DNA of 64,000 nucleotides from Polyodon spathula (lineage: Eukaryota; Chordata; Actinopteri; Acipenseriformes; Polyodontidae). Under the pieces are notes generated by a model. The model had not been told where the DNA came from and did not search any database. It saw nothing but the letters and a program-made list of their open reading frames with translations. Within the stretch, counting starts at the first letter, position 1; each line of letters begins with the position of its first letter. This document shows, piece by piece, positions 57,101 through 64,000 of the stretch. Location: NCBI RefSeq assembly GCF_017654505.1, contig NC_054553.1:12908549-12972548 (forward strand), in the 5' to 3' direction. The translations under genes and the position numbers were made by a program.

Positions 57101-60100
57101 TTTTCTTTAGTGATTAGTGTTTTTCTGTAGTTCATGTAACGCATAGTGACATTAATACAAATTTAAAAAATAAATAAATAAAAAATAAAAAGCTTTAGTA
57201 TCAGGATAATTATTTGGTTCACAAACTGGTAGAAATCCGTTTTGTCAAGTCGTATCTTTTTTTCCAGATTCATGTGGTTGCGTTTTCCTGTCACATGGAG
57301 CCTGTTGGCAAGCACAGTCACGGGGGTGTGAATAGAATAGAGAGGAGGCAGTGGCTCCAGCTCTCACACATTCAGTCCACAGCTGTGCTGCTGTAGGGAG
57401 GGGCTGAAGCAGAGGCAGTCTCTTGTATTTGCAGGAACCTTTTAACAAAACAGGCGACGGAAACTGCTAAGGATTCTTATTGCAATTCTGTGTCTTTGAA
57501 TTGGGGGGGGGTCCTTTCTTAAGGAAATGGAAGGGTTATTGAGAGTATCAGTATCAGTATCAGGTATAGCTGAGCTAGACACTCTGGGCGAGGTGTAGCT
57601 AAGGGGGCGTTTCCACTGACACTCAATTATATGTTAGCTACACCTCAGACAGCACGGTTTTGTATCTCATACCCAACAGGGCCAAACTGCTGTATGAAAG
57701 TATTGCATCACTAGGTGTGTGGTAAAGAGACACACACTTTTGAGTCATGACGCGTTTCTCTCATTGTGTGACAACACCTAATTAATAAAACTAGTGACAG
57801 CTGAATATAAAAACAGCTACACGTTTGTTCAACTTCGTCCGTCTTCGCATGTTTGCATATGTGAAATCAATCCCACAATCCAATGAGACCTTTTACTGTC
57901 GCACTATGACATTTACTGCTGCACTACTGCTTCCTGTGCCAGCGATACCTGATAAAATGACACTGGAATGCAGATAGACATCTTTAAATACACCTCGCCC
58001 AGACCGGCCAGCTCAGCTATACCCGGTAAAAGGCAGTGGAAACTAGGCATTAGAAATAGCTGACCTGAAGCAAGTGGACACCTTTGGTCATTACTATAAC
58101 AATACATTTCCTTTTCACACTATAATACAGTTTTAGTGGGAAGAAAAGGGGACAATACTTTGCACTACAGATTATTTTAGATTTCCAACTATGGGTTTTA
58201 TTTGATCAATTTATAAGCCACCCCTGGATTTTAGTAGAGCATTTTACAGCACTGCCATAATTAGCCATAGCTTGATTTTTTTTTTTTTTTTTTTTTTGAG
58301 CATTTTATCAGATAACCCACCCCCCTGGATTTCATGAACCCTCTACTGTATTTTTATTGTTAAACCCAGGATAACCCCAAAGATCCGCTGTGTAGTAAAA
58401 TGCTGGAATGTGTAGGTTAATCAAATCAACCTGTTAGTCTGTGCAATCTTAGGGATGCTATTGTCTTTTCATCAGTATAATCACTTCTGTCAGCAGAGCT
58501 TCTGTATTTTCCCCTGATCTCCTGTAAAGAGTTTAAAACACTTAATGCAAATGTTTGATTCTTTTTAATGAACAGGCACCCAAGAGGCCTCCTCTGGCGG
58601 TAAGAATGACAACAGTATTGGGTTCCTTGTTGTCTTGTCTGTTGTGCTAAATTGAACTGTCTGCTTTTTTTGGAGTGACTGCAGTTTGCCATTGCAGCCT
58701 TTAGAGAGAGAGTTGCCACTGTCGGCAGATAAGGTATAGACTCCTGTATGAATAGGTTTCATTCAGGATGATCAATCAATGAAGTGCTTTAGAGACCTGT
58801 TCAGTTGTTATATGTGCATTCTTCGATAGTTTCACCTTCTGGGCACTTTAGACTCGTCATAAACCAAATGCTGGCATACCAGATGGTTCACATGATCTTT
58901 GGTAGTATTAGCCGCTGGTGTAGCTAAGGGGATGTTTCCACTGACGCTCAACTATGCCTTAGCTACACCTCAGACAGTACGGTTTTGTATCTCATACCCA
59001 GTCAAGGCAGTGGAAACGAGGCATTAGAAATAGCTGACCTGAAGCGTGTGGACACGTGTAAACTTGACATCATTAGTCATTACTATAACAATATTTCCCT
59101 TTCTTTAACTGTAAGTACAGTTTTAGTTGGGCAACACTTTGCACTACAGATTGTTTTAGATTTCTAAAACGCACCTGTATATTCAAGGTAAATAAATTAC
59201 AAAAGTGCAGGTGAATAAATGTATTTAATTTGAATTAAATCTTTGGCAACTACAAGAAATATCGTTGCCGAGTTTTATTTTAAAACAAGTCTTTGGTCAG
59301 TGATCTGGAACTGCCTTTTAGTTTCACATAAACAAACAAATGGCTTTTTGAAACTGGCTGCAAATTTTCCAAACTTCCAGTCTTTCCTGTAACCTGGTGT
59401 TTTCTGTTGCTATCTTTCTTAATGTTGTTTTTAATTGTCCTGGGTGTTCTTTCAACTCCTCTCTGCCTTTCCTTTATTTCCCTTCTTTCTCCTTCGTTTC
59501 TGCTGCACCGCGCTCCTTCCCTCCCTGTCCAGGACTGTCCGGATGGACCCATCAGCTATCACTCAGACGCTGACCCTGAGCTCGCACCTCACACCTCGGC
59601 AAGTTGCTGCTTCCTTACTTGGTTTGGCTTCTCCTTTTGGGTTGAGCAGTCTGTGCTGTGCTTTGCAGACCGACGCTGGAGTTCATTTTGAATTGTTATA
59701 TGGCACCCCTGTCCTTGTAGTGACTTTCGAGAGGTACCAACAAAACAAAACAAATAGAAACTGTGATATATAGCAGTAGCTATGGGCCTGTAGTATTATC
59801 ATTCTGAGCTTGTTTGAGTTCTACCTTGTTGCGTGAATATTGGCTCAAAGAAAGCTCAGAGACAGAAACATTATAATAATTCAGCACTGAAGAGTGGAAC
59901 ACATTGCCAACTACCAGTAATTGAAATGACATTTCAAGCTACTTACTACTTAGTCATGACAGTCTAAGGTTTTTTTCTGTATTTGGAACTAGGCTGAGAC
60001 TTTGTGTTATCACTTGCACTTATCTTTACAACAGTCATTTTAAGTCACATTTAATCCGGCCTTGGTTCAAATTTTACATGATTATTCGAAAAAACTAACT

Positions 60101-60387
60101 AATCAAGTCAATACTAACGTACTGTATTCGAGCGTTGTGTCGTTTAACCAAACAGCAGAAAATCTTTACCTTTCGCTTAACTTGGCGTCACTGTTCAAGG
60201 CAGATGTGGGGAAGTGAAGTGGAAAAGCTTATTAACGGTGTTACACTGATATGCTTCCCCGCCACACTTCAGAACATGTGTTTTACCATAGCAGAGACAA
60301 CAATAATGATTAAGAACACATTGTGGAATTTTAGACAGTAAGAAAGTAAATACTAGGAACCTTGTAAGTCTTGTTTTTGTTCAGTTA

Positions 60388-60450
<63 letters not shown>

Positions 60451-61236
60451 TCCTGATAAACATAGTGAAACTAAGTATGTTAAATGCACATATTAACATT
60501 GTGCCACGTGGCTGGTTTCACAGACCCTAATTCACACTAATCTTGGACTGCCTAACTTTAGTGTGAGTGTCACCTGGACTCTGTGAAACCAGCTGTTTAT
60601 GTTCAGTTTCTTTCCCAGTTTCCTGCAAGACAGTATCCTCTTTGCGGATCCTGATCACTGCTCTGTAGAATTAGCTTGTCTATTCAGTAGCTCATTGTTG
60701 CTGTTTCTCTGCTGAGTTCACCATGCGTGTCTGAAGGCTGTTCAGAAACAACAGGGTTGTGTGTGTGTATGTGTGTGTGAGTGCGCGCATGTCGTGGTTC
60801 TGTGGTGTGAGAATTCAAAGGCAATGGAATACATCAGGGAGTGTATATAATGATGATTTATAAAAGACTGAGACTCACCTGTGGGTTAAATCAATAACAG
60901 GCTCTGAGGGACGGGAACAGACTGGCACAAATGGAAGAGGCGCCGCGCTTTCCTGGGGAGTCCATTAAAGCCATCGGTGAGTGCCCTGTTCTCTCTGAAA
61001 GCTAGTTTCACAGACCCGGATGCGTATTGTATTCGTATGTCTAAGGTCATATTAGGAGTCTAACTCCTGGTTTCACTGATTAGCACCAGTCTTGGACTAC
61101 TTTACCTTAAAATAATTTTAGTGATACTAGTGGTCTGGGAAATCAGCCATTAGAATTAGGGCTAATCCGTAAACCAGCCAATATATTTTAAATCACTGTT
61201 CTGTTCTGTTTAATTTTCATTAGACTTGAACCTTTT

Positions 61237-61278
<42 letters not shown>

Positions 61279-63420
61279 CTTACTATGTCGATGTCGGACT
61301 CTATTAAAAAGGTTAGTATTGTAATTTGTGTTCCAGAAAACAAACCACTGTTCTGTTGGCCTTACTTGTCCCTAGGCTTAATGTTATATCTGCGTATTTA
61401 TATTGTTGTCTTAATTCTCTGAGTAGGTTTGCTTTGAAAGTGTGGCAATGCGTTGTGGGTGGCTGAGTCATGACTTGCTAATGTTTTGTAAAATGACTTT
61501 TATATTTATAGAAAATTTAATATAGTTCAGAAAATTGTATCTGTTAACCTAAATGATCCTTTTTAAAGATTTTTCTGAGGCTGAACTGACCTGTAGAGGA
61601 GGTTTTTAAACTTGCAGTTTCCACTTCCCTCCTGAAACTCCCCTTGTGGTCTCAAATGCTAATGTATTTTATAATCATCTGCTGATCTTATTAAAATATA
61701 TGTTTTATTGTGTTATGCATAAGAGAGATTCTCTTTGATAACATATTGGAAGCAGTAATATGTTTTCTTTCTGCAGCTAAAGATGTGATGTATATCTGCC
61801 CTTTCACCGGAGCGGTTAGTGGGACACTGACTGTGACTGATTACAAACTTTACTTCAAGAGCCTGGAACGGGTAAGCACCCAATGAAGCAGTCAGCTTTC
61901 CTCTGCAGCCTCTCTACTTTATTGATAGAGTAACTTTGCAATGCATTTCCTCCGCATACCAGTACAGCCAAATGCACACAATCAATAACATTCATGCAGC
62001 ACTGTTAAACTCAAAGCACTTTACAGAAACAGCCACCAACATTTACAATTGAACAAGCTAAAAAACGGAACGAATAATGCAATCGTGGATCCTGGTCACA
62101 TTTATATTATGTCTTGGGAAGCATTTGTCCAATTGTGACAAAAACACAAGCAGATTTATCCGCCTTGGGGTACTGTATAAAAAGAGTCTGTTTGTCTGCC
62201 TGTCACACATACATTTTTATATTTATATGATGACCCACTTATCCATGTGTGCTGAAACTGGATAAGAACGTAGCACTATATGGAGGCACCCTGTTAAACT
62301 TACACTTTCACATGTGCATAGTGTACAGTGAGCGTCAGTTGTGCTGATCTAGTTTTTCAAAACACTGGTGGCTCTAGAATGTACAGCCGTGGCGATAGAT
62401 GATAATCACTGGCATGCTTGTTTTAAGCTTCATTCTGCATAATGTACCATTGTGGCAAAGTGGTGCGTGGGTACAGGTGAGTGCAGTGCAGGTAAGAATC
62501 ACACAGACAATTACGAACAGGTGCAAGGGTGTTTATTGAAGTTAATGCAATGTCCAGAGCCTTATGGCAAACACCTGTAAATAATAAATGATGGAAGTGA
62601 ATACAGTGGCGTGTATCATTTCGTTTGTAAAAATCCCATGGGTTTGACCCGGAACCAAAAGGCCAGTTTAATACACCAACACTAAACACAAAACACAAAC
62701 ACAGTTCTTAGTGACAGTGGATAAGTGTTAGTGGTGTATTAGTTTTCCGTGAAAATGCAGTGGTGAAAGTGATGTCTGAGTTTATGCTGGCTTTCGCTAC
62801 AGCTCCGAATCGTGCTACTGGTAGTCTATTAAAAAAAACAGTCAACAGTTAACAAACACTAACAAACACAAGACAAAACTCATGATTCACAACACGGCAA
62901 CACAGACTCCTTGTAGGTTACAACACTAACCATTTACCAAGGAACAGATCACTTACACTACGCCCCCTATTTATACCCTCGCTCATGACCCCTAGGTTAA
63001 CGAGCGCATCCACTCCTCCAATCCTCAGATGTCACGCTGTTTCCCGTCCGAGTCATTGAGCTTGGGTGCCGTAACTCCGCCCCCTTCCTAAATGACCGAC
63101 TTCCACCTACTCTAAGGAATAAATTGTCATGCCATTTAGTTAAGGGTACTCTGTTTCTTTTACACCGCGCCCTCACAGGTAGGAGGGATATCTAACACCA
63201 AGAATTATTCGATCTCTGTCACAGCCATATAGAAAACAACTGAACTGTGTTCCTTATTCATATACAGTGTGTTAAGCTGTGTGAACCCTAACCTGAAGCA
63301 TTTCTCCCACAGGAGCCACCGTTCATCCTAGAGGTTAATCTGGGAGTGATCAGTCGACTGGAAACCATAGGAGTCCAGAGCCATGGGGAGAACTCATGTG
63401 GGATGGAGATTGTGTGCAAG
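51008..63420 (+). CDS. MTMR1: Myotubularin-related protein 1, 5' part (runs off the window)
   Basis: A PI3P/PI(3,5)P2 3-phosphatase and close paralogue of MTM1. Constitutive exons seen: 51008-51153, 53034-53139, 60901-60976, 61777-61871 and 63313-63420, giving residues 1-177 of a protein usually near 665 residues long. They cover a low-complexity Gly/Pro-rich N-terminus, the MTMR1-specific [11 protein letters not shown] and [20 protein letters not shown] blocks, [13 protein letters not shown], and the PH-GRAM domain from [10 protein letters not shown] to [18 protein letters not shown]2 is excluded by the N-terminal block and QSHGENSCG. The catalytic domain lies to the right of the window. Candidate optional exons 55942-55965, 58576-58599 and 59533-59598 fall between exons 2 and 3. 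Confidence 0.95.
51154..53033. other. MTMR1 intron 1
   Basis: A short TA-rich patch at 51292-51316 and otherwise unremarkable sequence; no exon or repeat recognised. Confidence 0.65.
53034..53139 (+). CDS. MTMR1: MTMR1 exon 2
   Basis: Acceptor GTTTCCAG. Encodes [20 protein letters not shown], then [16 protein letters not shown], ending on a complete codon. The donor AAG/GTTTGT is weaker than the others in the window, which suits a site of alternative splicing. Confidence 0.95.
53950..54645. repeat. 27-bp minisatellite, about 26 copies
   Basis: The unit is TGTACATGCGCTGTATACCT followed by GGCGCCC. Variants are ordered: units at both ends have CTATATACC and GCGTCC, the middle has CTGTATACC with GCGCCC, and a block at about 54310-54455 has CTGCATACC. 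Because 27 is a multiple of 3 and the unit lacks stops, several frames on both strands stay open for 180-311 codons as 9-residue repeats; no start context, splice site or homology supports a protein. Confidence 0.95.
55942..55965 (+). CDS. MTMR1: Candidate MTMR1 microexon A (24 nt, APKRPPLT)
   Basis: Flanked by TTTTAATGAACAG acceptor and ACG/GTAAGA donor, phase 0 on both sides, so it can be inserted between exons 2 and 3 without changing frame. Its near-identical twin lies in copy B. Mammalian MTMR1 is known to have small alternative exons in this same intron, one isoform being muscle-specific. Whether this exon is orthologous to one of them I cannot confirm. Confidence 0.6.
57562..58027. mobile_element. 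Inverted-repeat miniature element within copy A
   Basis: Left GGTATAGCTGAGCTAG and GGGCGAGGTGTA are mirrored by TACACCTCGCCCAG and CAGCTCAGCTATACC at 57990-58024. A shortened form (about 90 nt) stands at the colinear place in copy B (58918-59005). Superfamily not assigned. Confidence 0.6.
58204..59166. repeat. Tandem duplication, copy B
   Basis: Colinear with copy A but shorter by two internal gaps; contains a poly-T run (58275-58297) not in copy A. Homology ends near 59166. Confidence 0.88.
58576..58599 (+). CDS. MTMR1: Candidate MTMR1 microexon B (24 nt, APKRPPLA)
   Basis: Differs from microexon A by one base (ACG to GCG, Thr to Ala in the last codon). The acceptor AATGAACAG and donor GCG/GTAAGA are preserved, as is phase 0. 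Both copies therefore remain splice-competent by sequence. Confidence 0.55.
59533..59598 (+). CDS. MTMR1: Candidate MTMR1 optional exon with GC donor (66 nt)
   Basis: Preceded by a long, strong pyrimidine tract and CCTGTCCAG; encodes [20 protein letters not shown] plus TS in phase 0. It ends at TCG/GCAAGT, a perfect match to the GC-donor consensus downstream of the exon. No GT donor fits nearby. Acidic and Ser/Pro-containing. Not recognised from another species. Confidence 0.5.
60393..60446. repeat. (TA)n microsatellite
   Basis: About 54 nt of TA in MTMR1 intron 2. Confidence 0.95.
60511..60592. mobile_element. CTGGTTTCACAGACC miniature palindromic element, copy 4
   Basis: CTGGTTTCACAGACCCTAAT on the left is mirrored by GGACTCTGTGAAACCAGC on the right, 82 bp in all. 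The shortest and clearest copy. Confidence 0.8.
60901..60976 (+). CDS. MTMR1: MTMR1 exon 3
   Basis: Acceptor AATAACAG; encodes [20 protein letters not shown] and SIKAI plus one base; donor ATCG/GTGAGT. 76 nt. Confidence 0.95.
61003..61150. mobile_element. CTGGTTTCACAGACC miniature element, copy 5 (diverged)
   Basis: TAGTTTCACAGACCCGGATG at the left, CTTGGACTAC in the middle and GGTCTGGGAAATCAGCC at the right, longer and more diverged than the other copies; possibly two copies nested. Confidence 0.6.
61151..61776. other. Rest of MTMR1 intron 3
   Basis: Contains a 36-nt poly-T run at 61238-61273; no exon. Confidence 0.7.
61777..61871 (+). CDS. MTMR1: MTMR1 exon 4
   Basis: First GRAM strands: [20 protein letters not shown], then [12 protein letters not shown]. 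Acceptor TTTCTGCAG, donor CGG/GTAAGC; 95 nt, the same length and phase as MTM1 exon 4, reflecting their common origin. Confidence 0.96.
61872..63312. other. MTMR1 intron 4
   Basis: More than half is a solo LTR (62451-63223); nothing else recognised. Confidence 0.8.
62451..63223 (-). mobile_element. Solo LTR, 773 bp
   Basis: Minus-strand LTR beginning TGTGACAGAG (63223) and ending CTTTGCCACA (62451), the TG...CA form, flanked by ACCAT (62446-62450) and GCCAT (63224-63228). On the minus strand a TATAAATA box lies at 62975-62968 and AATAAA at 62537-62532, in LTR order. Same family as 26781-27414. No internal genes flank it. Superfamily not decided. Confidence 0.78.
63313..63420 (+). CDS. MTMR1: MTMR1 exon 5
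   Basis: [20 protein letters not shown] and [16 protein letters not shown]. Acceptor TCCCACAG, donor AAG/GTACAG; 108 nt, one codon shorter than MTM1 exon 5, as in other vertebrates. Confidence 0.96.
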
Positions 63421-64000
63421 GTACAGCACAGCGCTATAGCAAGAATCACTGTTCTGTTCTTGCTGCTGGAGGCCGTGTGCTCTTTCGTGTTATTATGAGC
63501 TCTCCCTACAGTACTGCTGCATGTATTCCTTGCACATTGACTGATTCATTGTGTTTCCTCAATGGGGTTGTCCTCTTATGGGTGGGGGAGAAGGTCAGTC
63601 TCCATGCCTCTCCCAGTCATTGGCCTCTCTTTTTGACCAAGTCCTCTGTGGCAATTGTGATCAATGTGTAATGTTGCTTTCATTGAGGGCAATATTGTAT
63701 AAATATATATATATATATATAGTTATAAATTACAGAAACCAGCCAACCGCTGTTAAGATTTTGTCAGGATACATCTATGTCAGGGATGGAAATGAGTAGT
63801 GAAATGAGTAGTGAAACTCGTAGTCAAACCAGGTATGAATCAAACTGCTATGCAAGGGGAGTCTTCTTTCCATCCTTGCTTTGTGCATATATCATCCCGT
63901 GCATAGCAGATGACATGTATTCCTGTAGTGCAGTGTCGGAGTAATACCTCCTCAGTTAACACTTTGATATATATGTATGATATGGCATTCCCTATTTACT
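63421..64000. other. Start of MTMR1 intron 5
   Basis: No further exon before the window ends; a short TA patch at 63702-63720. Confidence 0.8.

Larger units (their letters stand above)
55556..58203. repeat. Tandem duplication, copy A
   Basis: Begins GATCAATTTATAAGCCACCC. The blocks 55556-56270, 57595-57675 and 58027-58190 are colinear with copy B and look about nine-tenths identical by eye. The parts 56271-57594 and 57676-58026 are absent from copy B. The copy ends exactly where copy B begins. Confidence 0.88.
53140..60900. other. MTMR1 intron 2, with candidate optional exons
   Basis: 7.8 kb holding a 27-bp minisatellite (53950-54645), a direct tandem duplication (55556-58203 and 58204-59166) each copy with a microexon, a GC-donor exon candidate (59533-59598), a (TA)n tract (60393-60446) and a palindromic miniature element (60511-60592). 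Confidence 0.85.

Noticed and set aside
63313..63420. VNLGV in MTMR1 exon 5 instead of the VPLGV of MTM1
   Set aside because: Looked like loss of a conserved Pro, but Asn occurs at this place in MTMR2-type paralogues as I recall, so it is normal family variation.

Overview
This is a vertebrate genomic window. It carries two tandem, same-strand myotubularin genes: MTM1, with its whole coding part on 14 exons (10363-40324), and the 5' part of MTMR1 (coding from 51008, cut by the right edge). The MTM1-MTMR1 pair is a known vertebrate synteny block. The repeats point to a ray-finned fish: fish-type Tc1 elements, a DIRS element, hAT miniatures, and a tRNA-derived SINE that starts with a CTCCCGAGTGGCGCATC-type head. 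I associate that SINE with sturgeons and paddlefish, so an acipenseriform is my best guess. This rests on memory and could not be searched.

Layout. 1-1120: decayed LINE (L2/Rex-like) reverse transcriptase on the minus strand. 1121-10338: non-coding, with simple repeats, an LTR fragment and two SINEs; no MTM1 promoter or non-coding first exon could be found. 10339-42030: MTM1. Every coding exon has canonical GT/AG sites. Spliced lengths are 63, 73, 95, 111, 102, 84, 150, 189, 186, 204, 93, 114, 177 and 168 nt, giving 602 codons plus stop, with the phosphatase signature HCSDGWDRT intact. Its introns hold a DD38E Tc1-type transposon with a doubly stopped transposase, a 0.6-kb near-perfect palindrome, a scrambled Tc1 derivative, a solo LTR, a 1.4-kb hAT-like element and several miniature elements. 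42031-50780: intergenic, with a 36-nt G tract, a second (DD34E) Tc1 transposon, a CORE-type SINE, a 39-bp tandem repeat and a deleted DIRS retrotransposon. 50780-64000: MTMR1 promoter-like CpG-rich leader, exons 1-5, and a complex intron 2.

The most interesting part is MTMR1 intron 2 (53140-60900). It contains a 27-bp minisatellite (about 26 copies) and a direct tandem duplication that has produced two nearly identical 24-nt in-frame microexons (55942-55965 and 58576-58599), both with intact splice sites. A further candidate 66-nt in-frame exon (59533-59598) appears to use a GC donor. All three are phase 0 and sit where mammalian MTMR1 is known to be alternatively spliced, so this fish gene could encode an enlarged set of N-terminal variants. 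MTM1 and MTMR1 both encode PI3P/PI(3,5)P2 3-phosphatases acting on endosomal membranes.
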